Origin: Camarhynchus parvulus
Lineage: Eukaryota; Chordata; Aves; Passeriformes; Thraupidae
Direction: 5' to 3'
Length of the DNA stretch: 64,000 nt
Assembly: GCF_901933205.1 (NCBI RefSeq)
Contig: NC_044573.1
Span: 35,684,993-35,748,992 of the forward strand
Shown: positions 48,901-60,434 of the stretch, piece after piece
Position numbering within the stretch: the first letter of the stretch is position 1
How the letters are laid out: each line of letters begins with the position of its first letter
The notes under the pieces: generated by a model
Told to the model about the DNA's origin: nothing
The model's database searches: none
The model's input: the letters and a program-made list of their open reading frames with translations, nothing else
Translations under genes and position numbers: made by a program

Positions 48901-51900
48901 CCAGGGCTGCCAGACCAAATAGTAATGGGGATATATTTCTGAATCCCTGCCTGCAGCTAGAAGAGATTGGTTTTTTCACCTAGATGTTGTCCAACTTTCA
49001 CTGCCTTTGAAAACTCAGGCCTAAAAGCCTAATTAACCTTTTGTTCTACTTTGGTTTTGCAGTCAAAAGTCTACATAGGCTTCATCAACTAAGGAATATT
49101 AGTGTGAATAATTACCAGATCATTATTTTTTTCCTTTCAAGCGAGTGAACTAATGTAATCAAGCATTCTTCTCTCTAATGTGTAAGTAGGACCACAAAGA
49201 ACCATCTGTGGGTATGTTAATTCAAGCAGTTTAGTGTAATTACTATCAAGAAATCTTTTTACCCCCTCAGTAATTATCTTTTCAAGGGGGTGATTTATTA
49301 CATGTACCGCACATGGATGCCCTAAGGCTGTCATTAGAGCCAAAATACAGCTTATCAGTGTTGCAACTTCTTTGTTAGAATCCACATGCAATGCTAATTT
49401 CTGGTTCCCTGCTTAAAGTTATACTTACTGTTTCCTCAGTCTACTAATGGTTTTCTTGGAAAACTGAAATAGAATGGAAAAAACAGCTGGTGAAAAGGTT
49501 GGATTTATTTTTCAGGAAACTAATATATTGCCAACAGAGCACTTTAGAAATCTTATCTTGAAGAACTGGAAAAATATCTGAACACTTGTTTTGCAATGAA
49601 GTAAAAAGTGCATGGAAGTTCTTGGAAAGTCCCTATATTATTAAAATTAAATGTTTATGAGCTTGCAGAAACTAGTACTTGTATATTGATAGATCAAATT
49701 CTATAATCACTTGCTCGGGGGACTTGAAGCACTTTTCCCTTGGCTTCATCATGGTTTAAGATAAATTTTGAAGGTATATTCTTCCCCCCTACATTTGTCC
49801 CTAAAATCCAGTAATAAATTTGTTTTCTCTGCATGCTATATGTTTATTTCACTCCTTTTAAGTAATAAAAGAGCTTTGTTAATAAGAAATGCTGTTTAAT
49901 GTTACTCACTAAGTCAACAACCATCTTTCAAAGAAGTTCTTTTGTGATGATCATAGTGAGAAATAAATATATCTCCAGAAACTGGGCTGGGTTGCTGTTT
50001 GGACATTGATTATGTGTTTGAGAAGTGTGGCTCTGCAAACTGGCATTCCGGTAAATTCCGCGCAAAAGCACAAAACAAGTTGGACTGATTTCTTCTGCTG
50101 CTCTTCTGCTAGCTCACAGAAATCAGTGGGTCAGTTCTTAGAATAAGCAACTGTTTTTTCTCTGATTTAAAAAAAAATTGCAACAGTTTATTTGAGAACA
50201 AAGCCTTGTTTTTTGTTTCTTCTACCTCTCATTCTCACTAATCAAGTAATTATTGAAACTATCAACTATAATGGAGGCAGTAAAATCTGGATATTGGATT
50301 TTTCTTAGAGGATATTAATAGTGGTTAATGTAGCTATAGGAGAAACAATTGGAACGGTATTTTCTGTGCTGTTAATAGGTAATTGATTGTAATTGATATT
50401 TCATAAGGAGAATAAAAACTGATGCCTGCATATTGAGTCAATTTGGAGGTCAATCAGTCAGATGGCACTCACAGTGAAGCCTAGTATTTAACTTACCAAA
50501 ATGTATCAAATTTTCACAATTGACATAAATTATATGTTCCAGTCTAAATTTACAGCATGATTTATTATGCATGCTAAAGCACTTAGAGCATGAAAACATC
50601 TATCAAGGCAGATATTACTAAATAACATTTAATGACTGACCACTAGGTTATTTTTAATTAAGAAGTTGCCCAAATACTTTGGCAAATTCTAATTAGTATA
50701 TAATTGATCTAGACAGCTTTCTTTGCTTAAATGCAGCAGAGAGTTTTAAGGGTGCGTGGTACTTACTGAAAGGCAAGTTGTTCTCTTTGCATCAGAAGGG
50801 GACAAATATTTTCCATTTGGTTTTGTTACTTAGCAGTTTAAACAAAGTCAGTCAGTTTTTGATAAGCATAGAGGTGGGATTTCAGAGCTAACTATAGAAG
50901 ACCCCCTTCAGAAATTTATCTCTCCACAGGGCTTAGGCCTGTAGTCAGCTACTGAGATTGCTTGTGTCCTCCAGCACCAACCACTTGGGACAGAGGGGTG
51001 AGATGGGCTGCAGTGCATCTCTAGCCACAAGTTTATTCTAAAGAGTTCAGTGAAGTTACCAGGGCTGTGGTGATCTGACTAGAAATCCCTGCTTCTAGAA
51101 GTTCCTATTCTTGGTCCGAATTTTATAAGAACCTTCTGGATATCATGACTGTCTTAGCTGAAAGCAGTTGCATATTTCACTTTTCATGCCTTGTTATGTG
51201 CTGTATTAATAATAGTGAAATTATATGTTGTTTTCTTCTAATGCATCTAATGTGACTTTGAAAATTGGACTGGTTCATTGTTTTTTGAGTCATATTAATT
51301 AATGTAATCAAAAATCACCTACCGAATTTGTAATATAGCAGACTCAATGATACAAGTGAGATATATTGTTTCAGAAGAGGGGTTATTTTTTAAATTTTTA
51401 CTAAATCACTTAACATTCTTCAGCCTTGTTTATGAAAATTTTAAATGCCTTTTTTAGTTACTTCAGCATAAAATAGTAATAAAATCAAACCCCAGTCCCA
51501 TTTTGATAGTGGAACCTATAATTTCCAAGCTGTCAGTTCTCCTGAAAAGAAATTTGACCGCATTATTTACCTCAATAGTAGCAGTGGTTTCTTTCAAAAA
51601 AGACTATTTTTTTTGCATTAACATTGTTTAAAATTCTTGCAGTAACCCCTGACCTTTTTTAATTCATAGACAGCTTTTCTTGAGTAAAACTGTTTTCTTT
51701 AAAATGGATAGATTTAAATAACATAATATTAGAAGATTGCAGAACACAATAATAAATGTATAGGTTTGGTTGTAGAATTTTAAGATAATACTTAAATGTG
51801 GTTAAAGTTTCCAAGCAGCAATGACTTTGATAAGCATAACTTCAATGTGCCTGGAAATGAAAGAATGAATTTAATTTTATAGGAATGTTTCAAATTCCTG

Positions 51901-53916
51901 CATTCTGTGACCAAATATGGGCATTGCTCACTATCTGAAAAGGGTGCGCAGTGGCCTTGCTCTGTGTGTCTGAATGACTTACTAGTCTGGAGGCAGAGAA
52001 GACAGCTTTACACCACCTCAGCATTTCTGCATTAGGCCAGCTGGGTCTGGGTGGTCTGAGAAGCTGTTGTAATGGGTAATACAGCCAAAACACAGCGAAT
52101 TTCTCTTCCTAAATAGCCTTGCAGCTGGAAGCTGCCAAAGGGAAACGCTGCAGAGCTGATACTCCAGCCATCAGCTTTTGTAGGGGGCTCTGTAGCAGGA
52201 CAGCTCTCTGCTGATCATCAGTCCTTCTGCACCACTTTGCTTGGCTGTAGCAGCCATCACCTTCAGGCTGTGTTGGCCTGTTAATGTGTAGAACAGAGGC
52301 AGGTTGTGGGCATTTCCATATTTGCTTGCTATTTCAGTAAAAAGGGAAATTAAAGGAGCTTTATGGTGTAGTAAATAACTCGGCATGTTTTACAGTAACC
52401 AAGCAAAGCATATTCTTTCAACAGTAAGTGACAGGTACAGATCTCATTTTAAGCAGGGACAGGAATTTTTCCTAGGATTGGATGTTTACACTTAGCATGG
52501 TTTGTTATTCTTGGATAAAGGATACTCAGGCTGCGTTAAATGTCATTAATCCTGGAATAAAGCTGAAATGATTCACTTCCTGGATGTAATTGAATTAGGT
52601 ATAACATTGCTCAAGGAAATGTGCTTGTAGTTGCTTGTAGGTTTCCAGTAAAGAACCAAAGTACTGTTGGACAGCAGCTAATGCAGTCACAAACACTGTT
52701 TTAATCTAATTTAAAAGCCAGTGTAGAATTGGAGAATGCAAGCAGAATATTGGAAGTTCTGAGCCTCTGCAGCATGTCTTCCCCTCCAGCAGAGAGTTCT
52801 GTGCATTGTCATTCAGTTGAGAAAGAGATTCTACTGCAATTGTACGTTTCTGTACATAAATACCTCTACATCAGTGAGAGGGAAACCTTTCATTAGGTGT
52901 GAAAATGTTTGTCACTGAAATTTAAGTGCCTTAGGACAGAATTTGAAGTTTTGATTGAGGCATTTCTTTTTTGGTCGTCGCAATTCCCCAGTGTGCAGTG
53001 TATGTAAGAGAGCTGAACAAGTAAATCCATACTTGAGGAAATACAGGTGGAGGTGTTGAAAAATCACTGAGGGTTTTGATCTTTAGGCAAGCAAGAAGTG
53101 CTTAGAGAAGAGTAACAGATAAGGGTCAGGTTGTTTTTTAGAAGCTTCCTGCAATTTTTTATTTCTTCTGAAGTATTTAGTCTAAATCACAGTTACTAGA
53201 AAAAAATAGGTGATGTTAACTGTTGCCTGCACTTAGACTGAACGAAATTTGGTTTAGTATTGTGATACTCAGCCCATGCAAATGTCTATATGTGGTCAAG
53301 AGTAAAAGCAGTTCTTTATCTGATTGTGTTAAATATATGTGGACCAAGATTCTAGTAAAGTGCTTTGGGGTATTTCTAGTATGAAACCTTGATGATTGCC
53401 TTACACTGGACAAAAATAAAAAAAAAATTTCTTTATGAACATTCATAGAAAGCAAGCAGGAAAAACATGAGTAAATTTTCTTTTTGTTATCCGGCTTATC
53501 CATTCATTTCCATCTTTTCTCTTCTAATAATGGATGTAAAGTTCTTTGAAGATGAATATTTTTTTTTAACTTACTAAAGCTATATAATTATCATGGTTTA
53601 TAACAAGTTCAAGTTACTGTGTGCTTACTTGTTTAAGTGAACACCATCTTATATTGTTCCCACCCTCCTGCTTTGCTTGGTTGGTTTTGAGGGTTTTTTT
53701 TTTCTTGTTGTTGTTGGTTTTTTTAATTCATGAAGATAGTACTATGTTCATAGTTGTACTCTCCCTGTAAGCAGGCAGGCATGCAGTTAGAAAATGGCTG
53801 TTATATCTTGCTTTTTTTCACCAGGAAATTCAGTGGCAGTGAGTCATTAACACATTGCGTTTTCTGAGAGCAGGCTGACCTAACACCCAGAAGACCTATA
53901 AAAAGGTGTGGGAAGG

Positions 53917-54479
53917 TATCAAACACCAACTGTTGTTGTTGTTAAGAGAGCCTGTTTTAAATTCTCCTTAGTGGGACAGATTAGCAGCAGTTTGGTTACA
54001 GTGTCTGGGTTGTTTGAAGCTGGGAGCATGGAGGGTGACCTCGCCATATATCAAGCTGTGCTTAGAAAAGGGTATAGGAGGAACTGAGCCACAGCAGACT
54101 CAGCTGTGTACAGTGTACAGTGCTGTGTACAGTGTGCAGTGCTGCAGCATCGCTGTTAAGACCTTGATCTGTGTATTTGGGTGACCTTGTGAGAGCAGTC
54201 ACCAACAGGGCGCTGGGATGGCATCTGGCTTCCACTGCCATCTCAACTGACTGTAAGGATGAGTCAGACTTTCATGGGCATGGATTACTAAATCCAGGGA
54301 CACAGTGTGCCAAGGACCAGTTCCACATATTTGGCATGGATAATACTGAAGGGTAACAGCAAAGGGTCAGGCTGTCAGTCAGTGCAGAATTGACAATGCT
54401 TTTTTCATGACACTGGGGTTATACCCATTTATTACCTTTGAGAAAGGGTCAAGTCATTCATATTATCAAACACCAACTG
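53917..54479. repeat. 531-bp segment between 16-bp identical direct repeats
   Basis: The 16-mer tatcaaacaccaactg occurs at 53917-53932 and again at 54464-54479, in the same orientation. The pair resembles a target-site duplication around an inserted segment (53933-54463), which begins with a short (TTG)n. The inserted part was not recognised as a known element and has no A-tail. Confidence 0.6.
54103..54140. repeat. 19-bp tandem duplication
   Basis: The unit gctgtgtacagtgtacagt at 54103-54121 is followed directly by a copy at 54122-54140 with 18 of 19 bases identical. It lies inside the 531-bp segment. Confidence 0.9.
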
Positions 54480-54780
54480 CTAAAAAATCAATTCTTTATT
54501 TACCAGTTCTGTATAAATTATAAATGACAATGCTTACTCTGAGAGTTCTTTATGGAGCCATGTGAGGTGCTGTATGGAATATCTCCTGGTTTAAACTCTC
54601 TATTTGTTTTGTATCACTGGAACAGAGGCTTTTTACCAATGAAACTTAATTGCTCTCCTTTGCTCAAAAACTGAAAGTCTATATTGAGTTGGTTTTTGGA
54701 AAGCTATATGTGTAGTTTTATAGTACTACTACATAACCCCTTAGTAATTCCTCTGTGTAGATGAAGGCATTTGATCAAAT

Positions 54781-54814
54781 TACTCCTCAAGCATGCCATC
54801 ATGCTTGAGGAGTA
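54781..54814. repeat. Perfect inverted repeat, 15-bp arms, 4-nt loop
   Basis: The arms tactcctcaagcatg (54781-54795) and catgcttgaggagta (54800-54814) are exact reverse complements around CCAT. RNA from either strand could form a stable short hairpin. Confidence 0.95.
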
Positions 54815-57800
54815 GTTTGAGTTTGTACTTCTGCACAAGACATTATTCAGACATTTTTCTCTAGTTTTACAATGGAGCACATGAGTTCTTATTCCTATGC
54901 TAATGTAAAATTGAAATATTTTTAATGTCCTTATATAAGAAATAGTGGGCTAAAAGAAAAAAAGTCTGCTAATATTGAATCAGATTTCCTTTTGAGCTGC
55001 TTGAACAAGTTGATTCCAATGCAATTTGCACAGCTGGGCAGGCTGGCAGGTGGTAGGAAAACCTTTTGGATAGGTGGCTTTTACCACAGTCTGAAATTAA
55101 GTGGATAGTAAATCTGGGAGGAGGTTTTTTGTTTCTGCTCATGTTGTTAAACACTATTCCTATGTGTATATGTGTTTCTTTTGAAAATTTGAGTTTGTTT
55201 TTTTTTTTTCTTCCAGCTTCTGGCTTGTTTCTGGGGAATCCCTAGACAAGCTTGTCTAATTCAGCATAGAGCATCAGCTCAGTTATTCTATGAGCTCATT
55301 GAGTAGACATGACCAGGAAAAGAGGCATTAAAGTGCACTATAATTAAGTTATGCTGAGGCAGTGGCACATGCATGATGAAGTTAACTTATAAAATTGTAC
55401 AAATTTAGCAAAAGGAATATCTGTATCAGTAACTTAGAAGGAATTTTAGTTGATATTTACATATATATGAGCTGGTACTTAAATGTAGCAGTGTCTACAT
55501 TAACTATCAATAGCAGAACTCATGTGAATGGGGAATTATGTTTTTAGCACAAGACATACAACAACAGTTCATCTGTAAAGAGATCGAATACTGAGGCAAT
55601 AATGACAGCATCTGTGAATGTTTCCTGCAGAATAGTTGAATCATTTGGAAAAAAGGATGACTGTCTATTCATAAATTACAGGAAGATCCCATGTATCCAC
55701 AAATTAGCCACTCCAGGAAATAATGCCTTGAAACATTCATACTTCTAATATTCAAATAATAAAGTTTATCCATATATAGATTTTTTTACATTCCTTAAAA
55801 GGAAGTTGGATGTATATGAGTAAATTATATTATCTAATAAGTGAAGAATGCATCATTAATAAATTTTAACATTCAAAATACAAATGCACTTATGTTAAGC
55901 CATGTAATTACTTACCTTGCTTAAAAAGATGTAGAAGGGTAGAATTATTCTCCTAGATAGAAAGGAAAAGTGCCACCCATTTCATGCTAACATATCTGTA
56001 AATAGCAATGTATTTTAACATTTAACAAAGAAGAGACTTAGTCTTTTTACTGAAAATAAGAACTGTAAAATCTAAGTCAAATTGTCATTATTTAAAATAA
56101 ACTGTCTTCCTTACCGATGTAAAACTTAAATTCTGTTTTCATGAGACAAAGCATTTCTGCTAATTCTAATTCCAGAAAAAGTAATCAAAAAAGTGATACA
56201 TTATGTATGTCACTTGGCAGACAGCTTCCATTTTCTCCCAGTCGTATATGTTAGTTTTCCTGTAAAGAAAAACATATACTGAGAATTTGGAAAGGGAGAA
56301 AGTTGTTTGAAATTGTCTGGGTATTACAATGTAGGAAGTAGAGAAATTATTTTCATTACGTGTATCAATTTCTCCTGTGTTTTTCCTCTTCCTCCAAAAT
56401 CTGTATGTGGTTTTTGTTCATAAGTGTATGTGTAATTTGTGTAATTGTGTTGAGGATTTTCATTTTGAAATTAACCCAGATAATGACGTTTTTCCTGTAC
56501 TCAGAGTAAAGGATACTATCTTTTCCTCTAGCTTATTTCTGACATCAGAGAAAATGCTTTATCAAAGCAAGTAGAATCATTTTGTGGTTTAGCATTTGAA
56601 GACTGAACTGACAACCCAAATTGCCAACAGATAGAAAATTCAGTAGAGGGTTCTTGAGTGTTCCAGTATTATCTTTGTATTAGCTTCTAGATATTTCAGA
56701 GTATTTTGTTCCATCAGGGTCCTAGTTGAGCCTAATTTTGGAAAATAGCATATTAATAATATGTCCTTTCCTCCCAACAACTTTACAGCAGCATCACTGT
56801 GTTTCTATTTAGGGACGTTTCAATAATGTCTTTAGTTTGTTAACTGTCAAGATTTAAGTTCATTTCTTTAATACTCACAAATTATAATGGTGTTGGAATA
56901 GTGATAATCTTTCTTCTGGGATCAGCTGGGACTGTGTAGGTGCCTTTGATCATATTTTGAGATTTCAGGATAAAAGAAAGAACCTAGTCTGATAAAGAAA
57001 ATTCATAAAATTCAAGTACATCTGAAAATGTCTAGCTTGATAAATATTCTGTATTAATGCAATCCTTAAATAAGATCCTCCTGTTCTTATATGGGATGTC
57101 ATCCTGCTTAAACATTGGACGGGACAAAAAGTAGACTACTGTACAAAAATATTTCAGCTGTTTTTTCTGTTCTTTTCTTACACCATTCTCCTCTTTATAT
57201 AGTCCACTCCCTCTGAGGTCAGAAAGTCATATAGTCTGGGAATTTCACTTGAAAATTCCTTTGAGGCAGAGCTGATCCTTTGTAATTCATGTGGTTTCCA
57301 TCACATTTCATCCAAAGTCCTAGGATATAAATTATTACTCCTTGTCACACGCAGCTAAGTGCATAGAAGTGAAGTTTATCCAGGTGGTGTCAAGATATTA
57401 TATTAGGTAGAGCACTGGAAGAGCTGAGGGATAAGCTCAACACAGTATTTGAAAAAAAAATGTGCCTGATATGGCAACTGCCAGAGTCTGCTCTGCTCTA
57501 CACTCTTGTGTCATGGGACAGGTAGCTAAACTTATGGAGAAAAATGAAGAAGAAAGAATCTTTCTATAGGTTTCCAAATGCAAACTTCGGCACGTCTGTT
57601 ACATTTTGTATATTTAACCTCTTACCCTGAGTGATGGTGTTGAATTACAAAGCAACGTACAATGAGGTCAAATATAATGAGGTTGGTATTATAAAAGCTA
57701 AAAGGAAAGATAATAATTATTATATATTTTAGATAAATGATCACTAACACTTGATTTTTAAAGGACTAGCTGGAATTTCTAACTCCTACATGAAGTTTGT

Positions 57801-58254
57801 TTACCCAGCAGGGTCTTTTCCTGGCTTTGAGGATAGGGAGGAAAAGTCTGATGGAAAAATAATAGATGTAAATATTTTAAGGTAACTCTGTTTCAATCTA
57901 CTCTCTCAATTTTTCTGAAAGAGGAGATCAAAATTTATGGCACAGATAATTATTAATTAGACGATTTAAAAAATTTATTTTTGTTACTATTTTGACGTTT
58001 GGATTCTCAGTGCAAACTGTGTTGTTGCTGTCTCCTGAAATAAAAACCTCGTTTGGCTGACTTAGTTCCAGATGGTATCCAGATGATTATTAGACAGGTC
58101 CTGTTTTAAGAGTAAGTAAACTACAAATGCAACCATGAGTGTGATATAGAGACCTGCGGCCCCATGCTTGGGGAATGGGAGAATTATTCAGTCAGACCCT
58201 GAAAGCAACACTTGCACAGGTGGCCTAGTGACAGCAAACTTTATTAAAGCAGTT

Positions 58255-58902
58255 CACAGAATTACAGAACACAGAGAGTTGGAAGGGGGCCCACAAGGAT
58301 CATAGAGTCAAGCTCCTGGCCCTGCACAGCAGCATCTCCAGAAATTGCCCCAGGTGCCCAAGAGTATTCTTCAAACATGTCTTGAACTCTGTCAGCCTTG
58401 GTGCTGTGACCACTTCCCTGTGGAGCTGTTCCAGTGCCCAACCACTTCTGGGTGAAGAATTTTTTCCAAATATCCAGCTTAACAACTTATCCCTGACACA
58501 ACTTTAGTCCATTCACTAGGGTGCTGTCACTGGTCACCACAGAGCAGAGATCAGTGCCTGCCCCTCCTCTCCTCCTGATGTGGAAGCTGTTACTGCAGTG
58601 AGGTCTGCCCTCAGTCTCTTCCAGGCTGAACAGACCAAGTGACCTCAGCTGCTCCTCATACAACTGCTCCTCAAGGCCCTTCACCATCTTTTCTGCCCTC
58701 CTTTGGACACTCTCTAATAGCTTAATGTCTTTTTTACATTGTGGCACCCAAAACTGCCCCCAGCACTCGAAGTGAGGCTGCCCCAGCTCAGAGCAGAGCG
58801 GGACAATCCCCTCCCTTGCCCTGCTGGTGATGCTGTGCTTGATGCCTCCCACGACAGGGTTAGCCCTCCTGGCTGCCAGGGCACTGCTGACTCATGTTCA
58901 AC
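58255..58902 (-). mobile_element. CR1 LINE 3' fragment, reverse
   Basis: The reverse complement of a CR1 3' region: near the left end 'agagttggaagggggcccac' and 'caagctcctggccctgcaca', then 'gtcagccttggtgctgtgac', 'gaggtctgccctcagtctct', 'gtggcacccaaaactgcccc', and finally 'ggctgccagggcactgctga'. It is 5'-truncated near 58902. It is the same subfamily group as the + strand copies at 3865 and 41128 but keeps the 3' end. The three reverse reading frames at 58487-59102 are repeat-derived. Confidence 0.93.
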
Positions 58903-59474
58903 ATAATTGTTAAGAAGTTGTGTTGCTGTTGCCACAGCTGCAATTCTTTCCATGTCAGGTGTGTTCTGTGCTCCCTGAAGCATGTTCTTGCCATCAAGTT
59001 CCATTGGGCTACAGATACTTTTGCATTGTGCTTCTTCAGCATAATGAACCACTGAGCACTCTTAAATATAAATACTAATAAAAACTGTATTAAATGTGGC
59101 AAGCAGTGTTCTACCCTTTGTAAAATACACTAGATTGGTTAAAACTTATGTCTTTGAATGTTCTTGTGAGCTGTGCAAGCAATCATCTAGTCAGGAGAAG
59201 AAGGGTCAATAAGCCGGTCAAAGAGTATTTGTTTTTCTAATTCAGAGTACTTAAGAATGATGTATAAATATAATTCTGTTTCTGATATGTTCTCAGCAGT
59301 GTTTTAAAGGGTTATCAATCACATGTCAGTATGGGGAAAAGTGTTGATTAGAGTGTTAACTTGTAACAGTTGTCCTTCATATATTTAAAAAAAAAGGGAC
59401 AACTTCTGAGGAAAGAAAAACATTCATGTTTCAGTACATGTTTCAGCATCTGATTTTTTTCAATTTTCCCACAG

Positions 59475-59597
59475 ATATCAATGAGTGTCAGTTACAGGGA
59501 GTATGCCCTAATGGTGAGTGCTTGAATACCATGGGCAGCTACAGATGTACCTGCAAAATGGGATTTGTTCCAGATCCTACCCTCTCAAGATGCATCC
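59475..59597 (+). CDS. LTBP1: LTBP1 exon F: calcium-binding EGF domain
   Basis: This exon encodes residues 301-341 plus one base. It opens DINECQLQGVCPNGECLNT, nearly identical to mammalian LTBP1, and has six cysteines at 305, 311, 316, 325, 327 and 340. The D-I-N-E start and C-x-N-x4-Y-x-C (N318, Y323) match the calcium-binding and Asn-hydroxylation consensus. The exon is one complete cbEGF module, phase 1 at both ends, 123 bp. The acceptor ends at 59474 (cccacag) and the donor GTAAGT starts at 59598. The cbEGF sits between the hybrid domain and TB1, where it stiffens the rod-like molecule. Confidence 0.96.
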
Positions 59598-60266
59598 GTA
59601 AGTAATACTGCTAATCGAAGTACCAAATTAGATACTTGGTTACATTTCCACCTCTGCAGCTTTGATCTGAGTTGTTTCCATTAATAAAGATTTAGCCCAG
59701 GATGACCTTTGGCACATTTTCCTTTTAATTAAGAAGAATTAAAAATTAAGAGATAATTAGGAGAAAAAAAGTTGTGAATGTCATGAATGCAAATATTTCC
59801 CTCTGTTAGTTAGGTTTTACTTTGGTTACAATCAATGACCTCTGCAAGAAGAAAAGACAATGTAAAGAACAACTAAATTTTTCACTTTTTTTTTTGGCGA
59901 AGAATATGTACAAGTGAAAAATAGCTATAATCCTAAGTTCTTTCTCTGAGCTATCTTTACATTTATAAAATAAAGTGTAGTCTCAAGTCATAGGTGAGTT
60001 CTTTCTTTTTTTTTTCCTAGCTTAACTATCTTATGCTACTAGTTAATGACACTCAATTGCTGAGAGAGTTTCCCAGCAGTTTGAAGAACTTCATCCTTGA
60101 TCTAGAGTAAGCTGGAATTCGGGAGCATTTGATGCAAAATTAGAATTTTTAATGTTGTGATTCTCATCTGAGATAGGTGTTTGAAATGGTTTTGGAAATC
60201 TAGTGGTGTTTCTCTGTTTGGCTTTTCATGTGAACAGTACCATCCTCTCTTCCACTTTCATTGCAG
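59598..60266 (+). other. LTBP1: Intron F-G (669 bp)
   Basis: The shortest intron in the window. Unique AT-rich sequence with two T-runs; no element recognised. Confidence 0.9.
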
Positions 60267-60434
60267 CTGATAACCCTGTAGTTGCTGAAGAGAAAGGACC
60301 CTGCTACCGGTTTGTTAGTGCAGGAAAGCAATGCATGCATCCTCTTTCTGTGCAGCTCAGCAAGCAGCTTTGCTGTTGCAGTGTTGGCAAAGCCTGGGGC
60401 CCACACTGTGAGAAGTGTCCGCTCCCAGGAACAG
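60267..60434 (+). CDS. LTBP1: LTBP1 exon G: first TB (8-Cys) domain
   Basis: This exon encodes residues 342-397 plus one base and carries most of the first TB domain. It includes C354, C364, the diagnostic triple cysteine 377-379 ([11 protein letters not shown]), C389 and C392. The eighth cysteine, C404, comes from exon H. The sequence is nearly identical to mammalian LTBP1 from GPCYR onward; the start [10 protein letters not shown] differs slightly. The acceptor ends at 60266 (ttgcag) and the donor GTAAGC starts at 60435. Phase is 1 at both ends and the length is 168 bp. This is not the LAP-binding TB domain, which lies further downstream outside the window. Confidence 0.96.

Larger units (their letters stand above)
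45952..59474 (+). other. LTBP1: Intron E-F (13.5 kb)
   Basis: Contains an 84-codon reverse ORF of unknown origin (49137-49391), a 531-bp segment flanked by 16-bp direct repeats (53917-54479), a perfect hairpin (54781-54814) and a reverse CR1 (58255-58902). Long AT-rich stretches, for example 49800-50720, show nothing recognisable. Confidence 0.88.

Noticed and set aside
53895..53904. TATA-like ctataaaaag
   Set aside because: No gene, leader or initiator nearby; single AT-rich motif in an intron.
58487..59102. Three reverse frames of 80-121 codons
   Set aside because: Reverse CR1 sequence and its flank; no conserved protein domain.
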